Assembly: GCA_020634235.1 (NCBI GenBank)
Contig: JACKCB010000004.1
Span: 169,677-233,676 of the forward strand
Origin: Ardenticatenaceae bacterium
GTDB lineage: Bacteria > Chloroflexota > Anaerolineae > Promineifilales > Promineifilaceae
DNA length: 64,000 nt
Reading direction: 5' to 3'
Shown: positions 33,223 to 41,892 of the stretch, one piece after another
How positions within the stretch are numbered: the first letter of the stretch is position 1
Layout of the letters: the number at the start of each line of letters is the position of its first letter
Made by a program: the position numbers and the translations under genes
The notes under the pieces: model-generated
What the model was told of the DNA's origin: nothing
Databases searched by the model: none
Seen by the model: only the letters and a program-made list of their open reading frames with translations

Positions 33223-35391
33223 TCATGCAGTGAACAGACGCTCATCTATCAGACGGCCCATCTTTTGATACTCACGGCGGGTGGCATGCAGCAGGTGTGA
33301 CATGCCAACCGGCTGCCCGGATTCGGCGGCCAGAAAGGCGGCCGCCAGCACGATGTTGCGAATGGCGCCACCGGCCAGGCGAAAACGCTCGGCCAGCAGT
33401 TTCAGGTCGGCGTCGGGGGCAATGGGTGTTTCTGGCGGGAACGTTACGCGCCAGATGCGTTCCCGGTCAGATGGTTCGGGGAAAGGAAATTCAATGGCAA
33501 AGTGAAGGCGGCGGGTGAAGGCTTCGTCCAGGTTGGCCCGCAAATTGGTCGCCAGGATGACCACGCCATCGAACATCTCCATGCGCTGCAGCAGGTAGCC
33601 GGTTTCAATGTTGGCGTAGCGGTCATGACTGTCTTTGACTTCCGACCGTTTGCCAAAGATGGCATCGGCTTCGTCAAAGAACAGGATGGCGTTGCTGGTG
33701 CTGGCTTCGGTGAATATCTTATCCAGGTTCTTCTCCGTTTCGCCAATGTATTTGCTGACAACGGAGGAGAGGTCAATTTTGTAGAGGTCCAGCCCCAGTT
33801 CCCCGGCAATGATGTCGGCGGCCATGGTTTTGCCGGTGCCAGACTCCCCGGCAAAGAGGGCGTTTAGTCCTTTGCCCAGGGCCAGCTTGCGGTCAAACCC
33901 CCATTGGCCGTAGACCGTGGGGCGCTGGTAGACGGTGTTGACCATCTCTTTTAGCTGCTGCAAGGTGTCGGCCGGTAGGATGATGTCGCTCCACTGGTAG
34001 CGGGGGTAGATTTTGGTGGCCAGGGTGGAGAGCTTCTGGTTGGAGTGGGTGCGGCTGGCAGCAAAGAGGTGCTGGGGGGTGAGAGGGGTGTCGTGCCAGC
34101 GGGCCTGGTCGCGGGCGGTGGCCACGGCGTCTTCTATCTGGCCGGGGGTAAAGCGAAAATGGTTGGCCACCGGCCGGGGATCGACATCAATCTCTCCCAG
34201 ATGCTGTTCCCAGATAGCCAGCCGCTCTTCAAAGTCGGGCGCGTGGAAGGGGATGGTGAGCACCGGCCGGGAGGCGCGCCGGTTGGCCGGCTGCCACAAC
34301 ACCTCCCCGGCGGTAATGACCAGCCCCGGGTAAGCCAGCAGCATTTGGAACAGGCGCGCTGGCGGCTGGTTGTCGTGCAGCAGGTTATCCCACGGGGTCA
34401 GGTAGAGGATGGCGTTTAGCAGCTGGGCATCGCGCAGGGCCAGGCGCAGCCCCTCATACAAGCCAACGTCGCTTTCAGACAAGGTGGCCAGGTCCACGCG
34501 CAGCAGCCGTTTGCCGGTCACCTGGGCCAGGTGGCGGGCGGCATCTGCTTTGCCCACGCCGTAGGGGCCGATAAAGGCAAAGAAGGGGTTGTCGGGTAGG
34601 GCGCGCTGCAGTTGGGTTTGTAACCCGGCCGGGAGGCGTAACGCCGGCTGCGAATCAGGAGCCTCCAGCAGTTCCGCGCTGGCGGCCAGGCGGCTGTCTA
34701 CCCCCGGATGGCCCAACAGATGCTCCACCACCCGCCCGGCCGGGCGCACATACTGCATCAACAGCGGTGGCTCCGTTACCCCACCTTCCGCAAAACGCAC
34801 CAGCAGCCGGCTGGCCACCAGCCGGCCGTCATCCGTGAACATACGCCGCAGCTGCAACTTCTCGGCAAACGAATCCGTCAGCAAATTCAGCAGCAGATTA
34901 ACACTGGGCCGCTTCTTAGTAATGTCATCCTGCAAATAGGTAAAGAAGCGTTCATAGCGCGGATCGATCTCCGGCGTCAGGGCCAGCAGCAGCGCATCCA
35001 CTTCCAGCGGTGTCAGTTCAAAATCGCGCGCCAGGGCATCCAACAGCAGCGGGCAGCCGGCGGCACGGCTCAGCGCCGTGCGCGTCTCCCACGCCTGCCG
35101 CGTCTGCACAATTAGCGCCGGCCACTGCGCCAGCTCCGCCGGCAGCTCGGCCACCGTATGCCCGTTACGCCCCGCCCACAAATCATGGCCCAGGTCATTA
35201 TCCAGCAAATCATCAATCTGGCTCTCAGAGATATAAAGGCCACGGAATTCATCATCCGGGTCCAGCCCCAACACCCGTGCCCGTGCCACCGCCCACCGCA
35301 CCCGCAGATCGACATAGTTCAACCCCGCGAGAAGATGCTCCTGGCTGTTGGGGTAGGGTGTGTCCGTCGTCAGGGTGGCCTGCCAGGTCAT
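33223..35391 (-). CDS. Double AAA+ ATPase of the eCIS locus
   Basis: 722 aa. Residues about 1-250 are a helical N-domain with no recognised family. A first AAA module (about 255-440) has a degenerate Walker A, GPYGVGKA. The second (about 480-700) is complete: Walker A AGESGTGKTMAADIIAGE, Walker B ILFFDEADAIFGKRSEVKDSHDRYAN and Arg-finger region RRLHFAIEFPFPEPSDRERIW. Related to the eCIS AAA family (Afp15), thought to act in particle assembly. It follows the 82-aa gene by 2 bp and precedes DUF4157. Confidence 0.9.
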   Translation of the reverse strand: MTWQATLTTDTPYPNSQEHLLAGLNYVDLRVRWAVARARVLGLDPDDEFRGLYISESQIDDLLDNDLGHDLWAGRNGHTVAELPAELAQWPALIVQTRQAWETRTALSRAAGCPLLLDALARDFELTPLEVDALLLALTPEIDPRYERFFTYLQDDITKKRPSVNLLLNLLTDSFAEKLQLRRMFTDDGRLVASRLLVRFAEGGVTEPPLLMQYVRPAGRVVEHLLGHPGVDSRLAASAELLEAPDSQPALRLPAGLQTQLQRALPDNPFFAFIGPYGVGKADAARHLAQVTGKRLLRVDLATLSESDVGLYEGLRLALRDAQLLNAILYLTPWDNLLHDNQPPARLFQMLLAYPGLVITAGEVLWQPANRRASRPVLTIPFHAPDFEERLAIWEQHLGEIDVDPRPVANHFRFTPGQIEDAVATARDQARWHDTPLTPQHLFAASRTHSNQKLSTLATKIYPRYQWSDIILPADTLQQLKEMVNTVYQRPTVYGQWGFDRKLALGKGLNALFAGESGTGKTMAADIIAGELGLDLYKIDLSSVVSKYIGETEKNLDKIFTEASTSNAILFFDEADAIFGKRSEVKDSHDRYANIETGYLLQRMEMFDGVVILATNLRANLDEAFTRRLHFAIEFPFPEPSDRERIWRVTFPPETPIAPDADLKLLAERFRLAGGAIRNIVLAAAFLAAESGQPVGMSHLLHATRREYQKMGRLIDERLFTA

Positions 35392-35393
35392 GG

Positions 35394-35642
35394 TTAATCC
35401 TGCTCCCGCCCCAGGGATTCAAACACATCATCTAGCGCCGGCCGGGTAAAGCCCTGAATAATCTGGGGGATTTCCTCCAGGCGCTGAAAATAACGCCGAG
35501 AGCCACTCTGGACGTGATCGACGCGACCACGCCAGGGGCTGGCAGGAGCGGCAGACTGGCCATGTTCTTGCCACAGCCGAATAACAAAGGAGTGCGCTTC
35601 CACCTCAAAGAAACTCATCATCGCCGGATCTTCGATAGCCAT
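35394..35642 (-). CDS. 82-aa small protein of the eCIS locus
   Basis: MAIEDPAMMSFFEVEAHSFV opens a compact protein with IRLWQE, WRGRVDHVQSGSRRYFQRLEEIPQII and a basic C-terminus. Proteins with this RxW...WRGxxxHVxSG...RYF pattern are seen beside BTAD regulators and ATPases in Chloroflexi, but the family name is not recalled. GGAG site upstream. The 141-bp gap to the regulator stop may hold a secondary promoter; it contains two TGAGAG half-sites 9 bp apart. Confidence 0.7.
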   Translation of the reverse strand: MAIEDPAMMSFFEVEAHSFVIRLWQEHGQSAAPASPWRGRVDHVQSGSRRYFQRLEEIPQIIQGFTRPALDDVFESLGREQD

Positions 35643-35783
35643 CGACTACTCCATGGTCATGCCCTTTTTAACGGCTGTGCTGTCCAACGGCCCCCCACCG
35701 TGCTATTGCGCAGTTCTACAGAAGCAATGAAGATGTTACCGCACGCCTCTAACAAGAGTCTCTCAAAACTCTCACAACAACCT

Positions 35784-36689
35784 TCACAGGGACTTTTCGT
35801 GTTGGGTAGTTTCCAGGCTAACTTCGCCCAGTTGATCCAGCATCCGGTTAAAGCGAACCACAACCTGCTGAAATTCGGCGAAGGCAAGCTGAAGTTGTCG
35901 CTGCACAGCCGTAGGCATGCTGCTCTGCAGCCGCGCATAATTCAGACGGTCTTCCATGATTGTGCTGTAGAGGATCACTGTCTCTGGCATGGGGCTGATC
36001 TGCATCTCACGCAGCAGCAGTTGGGTGCAATCCTGAAACTGGCGCGCGGCCTGGGCAAACTGGCCGTTTTGCCAGTAGCAGTGCATCATGGCCCGGTGAA
36101 CTTCCTCCCGCAGCGGGTCGCGGTGCAAAATTTCGGTGCCCAGCGCCAATGCCTCGTCGTGTCTTTTCTGCCGCATCAGGCAGGCCATCAGTTGGCCCAT
36201 GGCCCGCAAATGCTGCCGCGCCAGGTACTCGCGCTCGTTCAAGCACCAGTCAGCATACAGGCCCTCAAACAGGTCGCCGCGATAAATGTCGATGGCCCGC
36301 TCTAGCGCCCTCTCCAGCTCCGTGTCGCTGGTGGCCGTGGCCGCTGCAGCCAGGTGGCTTCTAAAGAGGAGCAGGTCCAGGTTTAGCGGTTGGGTGGGCA
36401 CAAAGGCAATCCAGTCCCGGGTGGCCTGCAGGTAGTCTTCAACGGGGATGGCCAACTGCTGGAAGAGGGTGCGCAGCCGCCAGAGAACGGTGCTAAGCCG
36501 GCCCCGGCCGGAGCTGGCCGGCAGCTCTGGCCAAAGGAGATTGATGATCTTCTCGCGCGAGTGCTCCGTCTGGGGGTTAACCAGCAAGAAAGCAAACAAC
36601 TCCTCCACCTGGCGCGTGGGAAAGGCCGACACCACATACCCGTCATGTTCAAGGCGCAATTTGCCAAAAGCATTTACGGTCAGATACAT
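35784..36689 (-). CDS. BTAD/SARP-type transcriptional regulator
   Basis: 301 aa. Residues 1 to about 95 are a winged-helix (OmpR-like) DNA-binding domain: VNAFGKLRLEHDG, TRQVEELFAFLLVNP, REKIINLLWPELP and LSTVLWRLRTLF. Residues about 105-245 form the bacterial transcriptional activation domain (BTAD) of helical repeats: YRGDLFEGLYADWCLNEREYL, LMACLMRQKRHDEALALG, LHRDPLREEVHRAMMHCYW. The C-terminal ~55 residues form a helix of unknown use. It is the first gene in the eCIS orientation and probably activates the locus; the DNA target is not known. Confidence 0.85.
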   Translation of the reverse strand: MYLTVNAFGKLRLEHDGYVVSAFPTRQVEELFAFLLVNPQTEHSREKIINLLWPELPASSGRGRLSTVLWRLRTLFQQLAIPVEDYLQATRDWIAFVPTQPLNLDLLLFRSHLAAAATATSDTELERALERAIDIYRGDLFEGLYADWCLNEREYLARQHLRAMGQLMACLMRQKRHDEALALGTEILHRDPLREEVHRAMMHCYWQNGQFAQAARQFQDCTQLLLREMQISPMPETVILYSTIMEDRLNYARLQSSMPTAVQRQLQLAFAEFQQVVVRFNRMLDQLGEVSLETTQHEKSL

Positions 36690-36725
36690 CTTGCCACCAT
36701 AGAAAAGCGGATGCCTCTTGTAAGT

Positions 36726-36754
36726 TGTATAGTTGGATGCAGTGCGCAGTCTAA
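36726..36754 (-). promoter_or_regulatory. Candidate promoter for the BTAD regulator/eCIS locus
   Basis: On the minus strand, TTAGAC (36749-36754), a 17-bp spacer and TATACA (36726-36731). Spacing is ideal but both boxes are imperfect, as expected for an activator-dependent promoter. Confidence 0.45.
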
Positions 36755-36780
36755 TGTGGGTAGCTTGCTACGATTGGGCA

Positions 36781-36789
36781 TGTTATAAC
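36781..36789 (+). promoter_or_regulatory. Extended -10 promoter for the 107-aa gene
   Basis: TGTTATAAC matches the extended -10 form TGnTATAAT, and lies in a 10-bp palindrome (TGTTATAACA). No good -35 is visible. If used, transcription would start near 36796, favouring translation from the ATG at 36854. Confidence 0.45.
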
Positions 36790-36808
36790 AGGAAAGGAAT
36801 TTTGTGCA

Positions 36809-37132
36809 ATGAATCCCACATCAGGCAATATTGATTCGGGTAGGATCAGCAACATGATGAAGCGTTTCAGCGATTTGGAGGCAGGCGCACTCTTTGCCAC
36901 TCGCGAAGGGGGGCATTATCAGAAGTTACCGCCCATCCGGCCGGAGGGGTTTATGTGGCTGTTTGCCAACACCATCAGCACCGACACGCGCCGCTTTGCC
37001 TATTTTGGGGACCACGTGTGGGTAAAACAGACCGGGCACGAACCGCTAAACATTCAGGAAGGACGATTGCACCTGGAGACGAGCGAGGGTTGGGTGGCCC
37101 TGGAGTTTGGGACAGAGGGGGACAGCAGCTAA
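36809..37132 (+). CDS. Small unknown protein divergent from the eCIS locus
   Basis: 107 aa from the ATG at 36809, or 92 aa from the ATG at 36854, which has a better-spaced AGGA site and fits the promoter. The core (KRFSDLEAGALFATREGGHYQKLPP, MWLFANTISTDTRRFAYFGDHVWVKQ) is not recognised; its start resembles small, beta-rich proteins in which a phrase like FxxLxxGxxF binds nothing known. It diverges from the regulator, sharing the promoter region, so linkage to the eCIS is possible but unproven. Confidence 0.55.
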   Translation: MNPTSGNIDSGRISNMMKRFSDLEAGALFATREGGHYQKLPPIRPEGFMWLFANTISTDTRRFAYFGDHVWVKQTGHEPLNIQEGRLHLETSEGWVALEFGTEGDSS

Positions 37133-37185
37133 GCCCCCGACCTCGCCCGGCAGCTTCAGCATACTCTTTTGGCGCTGGCGGCTAC

Positions 37186-39168
37186 CTACTGATCTTTGCG
37201 TTCGATGGTAGCGGCAATGCCCAGGTGGTCAGATGCGGTAGCTGTGGGGATGACCACGTCCAACGCTTGCAAGTCCCGCGTGACCCAAATGTAATCGATC
37301 TGACGGTCGGGCGCCCCGGCCGGGTAGGTATAGCCCGGCTGCACCTCATCCTGATACACCGCATCCTCCAGGCCAGCCTGCCACAGCGGCCCCAGCTCCG
37401 GTGCATCCGGCGTGGCGTTCATGTCACCCATGATGATGGTGAACGGTTTAGCCCGCCAGTAAGCCAGCAGCGCCTCCGTTTGCTGCAAGCGGATCGGCCC
37501 GCCATCATCCGGGTGGTGATAATGCGTGGTGATCACGTCCAGGTACTGCCCATCGCCCAGGTCGGCCCGGGCATAGATGAAGCCCCTTCGCAGCAGTAGA
37601 TCTTCCGTCGGCAGCGCAACCAGTTCCACCTGGCTCAGCGGGTAGCGGCTGAGCAAAGCATTGCCCCACAGCGGGTCGGCCGTAGGACCATAGACGTAGG
37701 GCATGCCCAGCCGGCGCGAAAGCCAGGCGAGCATGTCCACCGAGCCGTTCACGATCCAGCCGCGTGACACCTCTTGCAGGCCAACAATGTCCGGATTTTC
37801 CGCCTCAATGACCTGGGCCAGGGCCTCCAGCCCCAGGTGGCCTTGGATGTCGAAGCCATTGTGCAGGTTATAGTTCATCACCCGCACCGCTTCATCCCCG
37901 GCCGGGGCGCCCATATCCGGCCAGGTTAGCCACTGCCCCAGGGGCAGCAGCAGCCCGGCCAACAGCAGCAGCGCCGGCAGCCAGACCACCCGGCCGGGGG
38001 CGGGCAACGTCTCCAGCAGTTCCGGCGCGCGGCGCAACTGCCACACCCCGCCCAGCGCCGCCAGGGCCACAATCACCCCGGCCACCGGCGGCAGCACGCT
38101 GTTCGGCAGCGGGATGGCGATATCATAGCTGCTGTAATAGACAAAGCCGAGCAGCAAAAACAGCAGCCCACTCACCCCATGGCTTACGGTGAGGTTGCGC
38201 AGCCCCGGCCGGGGCGCCGCCACCCCCAACCCACCCAACGCCACCAACAGCAGCCCCGCCCCACTCACCTGGCCCAACAAAAACAACCCCGCCGCCAGCC
38301 CGCCGGTTGGCCAGGCCGTTAGCAAGCTGAGCAGCAGCAGCACGGCAAACGCCAGGGCCACCGGCAGCAGCCAGCGCCCCAACTCGCGCATCTCGGCCAC
38401 AAAGAACAGCCCCAGCGCATGGGCCGTCAAAGCCCAGGCAAAAGCCGCCGGCAAAGACCAGCCAGTCAGACTGGTTAGCCGGGCCACGTTCTGGAAGATG
38501 ACCATCTGCAAAAAGAGGTACGGGCCAAAGACCAGCCAGATAAAGGCCGGCCCCAGGGGCAGATCGCTGCGCCGGCCGGTGGCCCGGAGCGCGTTGGGCT
38601 GCAGATTCAGCCGCCACAGCCCCAGGCCCAACCCCACCACCGGCAGCAGCGTGAGCAGCAGCGTGCCCAGGTCGTGCCGCCAAAACATGTCGTAGGTGAG
38701 GTAGGCACCATGCAGCGCCAGGTCTAACCCCAGGCCCAGCAAAATGCCGGTGGCCAGGTCAAAGGTGTGGGAGATACCCCCCGGCCGGGTGTAACCCACA
38801 TACACCGGCCAAAACCACAAAAACAGCACCAGCGCCCCCATCACCAGATACAGGTCAACCATTGGGTCCCCCGTCCAGAGCTGCATCAGCAGGCGCAGCA
38901 GCCCCAACCCACCAGCCGTCAGCCACAGCATCACGCGCATCCCCAGCCAGCGGCTCAGCGGCCCGGCCAAAAACGCCGTCAGGAACAGCACAAAACCCAA
39001 CTCCCCCAACTGGATAGCCGTCCAACCGACACGATCCCGCAGCACAAACAAGAAGAGCGGGAACATCGCCCGCAGCACCTGCACCCCCAACAACAGCGCC
39101 AGCGCCGGCACGCCCACCCGCACCAAACGATCAAATAACACAGGATTCACATTCTGTTTCTCAGACAT
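37186..39168 (-). CDS. CWH43-like polytopic membrane protein with C-terminal EEP domain
   Basis: 660 aa. Residues about 10-410 contain roughly ten to twelve transmembrane helices. Residues about 425-660 are an endonuclease/exonuclease/phosphatase domain with VMNYNLHNGFD, GLQEVSRGW, IMGDMNATPDAPELG, DYIWVTRDL and SDHLGIAATI, the catalytic Asn, Glu, Asp and His set. The combination resembles the eukaryotic CWH43/PGAP2IP family, which remodels GPI-lipids, and bacterial proteins of similar architecture; the substrate here is unknown. ATG at 39168; a GTG two codons upstream is possible. Confidence 0.8.
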   Translation of the reverse strand: MSEKQNVNPVLFDRLVRVGVPALALLLGVQVLRAMFPLFLFVLRDRVGWTAIQLGELGFVLFLTAFLAGPLSRWLGMRVMLWLTAGGLGLLRLLMQLWTGDPMVDLYLVMGALVLFLWFWPVYVGYTRPGGISHTFDLATGILLGLGLDLALHGAYLTYDMFWRHDLGTLLLTLLPVVGLGLGLWRLNLQPNALRATGRRSDLPLGPAFIWLVFGPYLFLQMVIFQNVARLTSLTGWSLPAAFAWALTAHALGLFFVAEMRELGRWLLPVALAFAVLLLLSLLTAWPTGGLAAGLFLLGQVSGAGLLLVALGGLGVAAPRPGLRNLTVSHGVSGLLFLLLGFVYYSSYDIAIPLPNSVLPPVAGVIVALAALGGVWQLRRAPELLETLPAPGRVVWLPALLLLAGLLLPLGQWLTWPDMGAPAGDEAVRVMNYNLHNGFDIQGHLGLEALAQVIEAENPDIVGLQEVSRGWIVNGSVDMLAWLSRRLGMPYVYGPTADPLWGNALLSRYPLSQVELVALPTEDLLLRRGFIYARADLGDGQYLDVITTHYHHPDDGGPIRLQQTEALLAYWRAKPFTIIMGDMNATPDAPELGPLWQAGLEDAVYQDEVQPGYTYPAGAPDRQIDYIWVTRDLQALDVVIPTATASDHLGIAATIERKDQ

Positions 39169-39279
39169 CGTCACAACCCTCTCCTAACCTGGCGCAACCA
39201 CAAAAGAGCTTGCCCCAAAGCCCACGCCTTAAAACGGCCCATAACTCGTAAACCCGGTGCAAGTGGCTCTTGGGGGACT

Positions 39280-40626
39280 TCAAGCACCAAACCTGGCCCA
39301 CACCCGTTCCGCAGCCAGGCGTGATTCGGCGGCAATGGCCGCTTCGTCCAGGTGTGGCAGTTGTCCCCCTTGCAGCACAATCTCACCGTTGACAATGGTC
39401 GTATCTACCGGCGCATCCACCAGGCCAAAAAGGAAATGGCCCCACAACGTATCGCTGTTCAGCGGCGTCGGCGGGTAATAGTCCAGCAAGATCAGGTCGG
39501 CCAGGTAACCGGGCGCAATTTGCCCCACCGGCCGGGACGTTAACCGCTGGTAGATGGCCGGATTGTTATGCAGCGTCATCTGCTTATAGGCGTCCCAACC
39601 GGCGTTGCAATCTTGCAGGTGGTGCTTATGCATCAGGTAGCCGGCACGCACCTCCGCCCGCAAGTCAGGCGTCATGCCATCGGTGCCAATGCCCACCAAA
39701 ACCCCCCGTTCCAGCAGCGCAAACACATCCGCCCGCCCCACCGCATTGTTCATATTAGATTGGGCATTGTGGGCGATGATCGTATCCGTCTCGGCCATGA
39801 GCGCCTGCCCCGCCTCATCCAGAAAGATGCCGTGCGCGGCGATGCTGTGCGCCCCCAACACCCCAAAGCGCTGCAGCCGCGCCACCGCCCCCGCGCCATA
39901 CCTGGCCCGCGACTCCGTCTCGTCAATCCAATCCTCCAACAGGTGGATGTGGCAGCCCCGGTTCAGGTCGCGCGCCGTGCCGGCCGCCTGGGCCAGCGTC
40001 TCATCATCCAGGGTAAAGGAGGCGTGCAGCCCCATCATGCCGTCAAACAAATGGTCGGCATTCTCCTGCCGTGCCGCCTGGCTGCGGCGGATATAGCGAG
40101 CATTTTCGGCAATGCCGGCCGCGCGGATGGCCGGGCCGTCCCGGTCAGACACTTCGTAGCAGAGCAGGCCGCGCAGCCCCACCAGGGCCAGCGCTTCTTC
40201 TATCCGGTCCAGGCTGCCGGCAACAGCGTTGGGGCTGGCGTGGTGGTCGATGACGCTGGTAACCCCTTTCTTGGCGGCCAGCATGGCCGGCAGCAAGGTG
40301 CTGTAATAGACGGCGTCGTCATCCAGCACTTTGTCCAGCGCCCACCAAAGCTGCTGCAGGATTTCGCCAAAGTTATGCGGCGTGCTTTTAAGGGCCAGGC
40401 CGCGGGCATAGGTACCATAGAAATGCATATGGACGTTGACAAAGCCGGGCATCAGCACCCGGCCGGAGCCATCCAGGCGATCGTAGTCGGGATACCGGGC
40501 GGCCAGCTCAGCCGCCGGTCCCACGTCACGGATGTAGGCCCCGTCGATGGCTACCGCGCAGTCGGTCAGGACGCGATTGCCGGTATCGTTGGTGACAATG
40601 GTGACGTTGGAAATGAGTGTGCGCAT
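39280..40626 (-). CDS. ssnA: SsnA-type amidohydrolase (putative aminohydrolase)
   Basis: 448 aa. Amidohydrolase superfamily: metal-binding HMHF in GFVNVHMHFYGTYARG, VIDHHAS, LHASFTLDD, CHIHLLED, AHGIFLDE and GIGTDGMTPD, with an Asn-rich HNAQSNMNN. Length and the conserved MRTLISNVTIVTNDTGNRVL start match SsnA, a putative guanine-deaminase-like hydrolase that in other bacteria co-occurs with selenium-dependent molybdenum hydroxylases and purine breakdown. That fits the fused hydroxylase at 48816. GGAAGGA site upstream; the 17 extra codons are not used. Confidence 0.88.
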   Translation of the reverse strand: MRTLISNVTIVTNDTGNRVLTDCAVAIDGAYIRDVGPAAELAARYPDYDRLDGSGRVLMPGFVNVHMHFYGTYARGLALKSTPHNFGEILQQLWWALDKVLDDDAVYYSTLLPAMLAAKKGVTSVIDHHASPNAVAGSLDRIEEALALVGLRGLLCYEVSDRDGPAIRAAGIAENARYIRRSQAARQENADHLFDGMMGLHASFTLDDETLAQAAGTARDLNRGCHIHLLEDWIDETESRARYGAGAVARLQRFGVLGAHSIAAHGIFLDEAGQALMAETDTIIAHNAQSNMNNAVGRADVFALLERGVLVGIGTDGMTPDLRAEVRAGYLMHKHHLQDCNAGWDAYKQMTLHNNPAIYQRLTSRPVGQIAPGYLADLILLDYYPPTPLNSDTLWGHFLFGLVDAPVDTTIVNGEIVLQGGQLPHLDEAAIAAESRLAAERVWARFGA

Positions 40627-40688
40627 GATTTTTTCCTTCCCGGCCGGGACCCCCACAAAAGTTACCTTACTTTGCACTCTGTGCTAAA

Positions 40689-40710
40689 ATTATAAACGAC
40701 AGTCAGTCGT
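40689..40710 (-). promoter_or_regulatory. ssnA: Promoter/operator region of ssnA
   Basis: On the minus strand a perfect -10 TATAAT (40689-40694) abuts an inverted repeat ACGAC/GTCGT (40696-40710) in place of a good -35, as in activator- or repressor-controlled promoters. Confidence 0.5.
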
Positions 40711-40719
40711 GAACGCCAG

Positions 40720-40775
40720 TGTCATGACAAACTCATCCTCAACCAACCCGTTTGCTGCCTGACACCCCGTGTCAG
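40720..40775. promoter_or_regulatory. TGTCA/TGACA half-site palindromes between ssnA and the LLM gene
   Basis: A perfect palindrome TGTCATGACA (40720-40729) and a 7-bp-arm hairpin CTGACAC/GTGTCAG (40759-40775) share the same half-site in the divergent spacer. They could bind a regulator of both flanking genes. Confidence 0.4.
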
Positions 40776-40822
40776 CTTATCTGTCGCTATCCGCACGTCG
40801 GAACCTACCAAAGGAGGTCCCC

Positions 40823-41830
40823 ATGGCGAAAGATCGAACAGCCCTCTACTTACAGGACGCCCATCCACTGCAAGAAGGTATTGAGCTGGCCAGGTATGCC
40901 GAAGCGCAAGGCTTTGAGGCTGTCTGGCAGGCCGAAAGCCGCCTGGTGCGCGACGCCATCGTGCCCATGGCCGCCTTTGCCGCCCACACCACCACCCTCA
41001 AAGTCGCCAGCGGTGTCATCAACAACTGGACACGCAACATTGGCCTGCTGGCCGCCACCTTCCTCACCCTGGATGACCTGGCCCCCGACCGTATCATCTG
41101 CGGCATTGGGGCCTGGTGGGACCCCCTGGCCAGCAAAGTAGGCATCGAGCGGCGCAAACCGCTGCTGGCCATGCGCGAGACCATCACCGTGCTGCGCCGC
41201 CTGCTCAACATGGAAAACGTCACCTTCCACGGCGAGTTCCACCACGTAGACGGCATCCAGCTCGACGTGGTCCATGGGCGCACCACGCCGCGCAATGTGC
41301 CCATCTATATTGGGGCCACGGGCATGAAAATGATGGAGCTGGCCGGTGAAATCGCTGATGGCGTTTGCCTGAACTACCTGGTGCACCCCAAGTATAACGC
41401 CGAAGCGATGGATGCCCTGGAACGGGGCGCCAAACGAGCCGGCCGCAGCCTGGACGACATCGACCGGCCGCAGTTGGTGATCTGCTCGGTAGACCATGAC
41501 CGCAAGAAAGCACTGGACGCGGCGCGCAAGATGATGACCCAATACCTGGGGCAGCAGCCGCACCTGATGAAAGCCAGCGGCGTCAGCCAGGAGCTGCTGG
41601 ATGAAATTCACCAGGTATTGACCTGGCCGGCCACGGAAGAGGAGATTGAGAAGGCCATGCACCTGGTGCCCGATGACGTGGTGCAGATGTGCACGGCCAG
41701 CGGCTCCCCGGCCGAGGTCAAAGCCAAGGTGCGCGAGTACATCGACCACGGGGCCACCTGCCCCATTCTCTACCCCCTGGGCGACCCGCGCCTGATGATT
41801 GATATTTTCGCCGATGGCTATGGGGCGTAA
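40823..41830 (+). CDS. LLM-class flavin-dependent oxidoreductase
   Basis: 335 aa, luciferase-like monooxygenase (F420-dependent MTD/Mer-like) fold: HPLQEGIELARYAEAQGFEAVWQAESRLVRDAIV, LKVASGVINNWTRNIGLLAATFLTLDDL, ITVLRRLLNMENVTFHGEFHHVDG and IYIGATGMKMMELAGEIADGVCLNYL. It most likely uses FMN or F420 as cofactor; the substrate is unknown. AAGGAGG ribosome site; the 18 upstream codons are excluded. It diverges from ssnA. Confidence 0.85.
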   Translation: MAKDRTALYLQDAHPLQEGIELARYAEAQGFEAVWQAESRLVRDAIVPMAAFAAHTTTLKVASGVINNWTRNIGLLAATFLTLDDLAPDRIICGIGAWWDPLASKVGIERRKPLLAMRETITVLRRLLNMENVTFHGEFHHVDGIQLDVVHGRTTPRNVPIYIGATGMKMMELAGEIADGVCLNYLVHPKYNAEAMDALERGAKRAGRSLDDIDRPQLVICSVDHDRKKALDAARKMMTQYLGQQPHLMKASGVSQELLDEIHQVLTWPATEEEIEKAMHLVPDDVVQMCTASGSPAEVKAKVREYIDHGATCPILYPLGDPRLMIDIFADGYGA

Positions 41831-41892
41831 GGCGTGTTGCCCGTTCTGTTTCTCATTGACCATCACCGGTAACCGATAACCTGCGATCCGCA

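Noticed and set aside
19996..36689. Prophage or type VI secretion interpretation of the contractile locus
   Set aside because: No head, portal, terminase, integrase or lysis genes and no TssJLM membrane complex; DUF4157, DUF4255, DUF4280 and the AAA+ gene point to an eCIS-type system.
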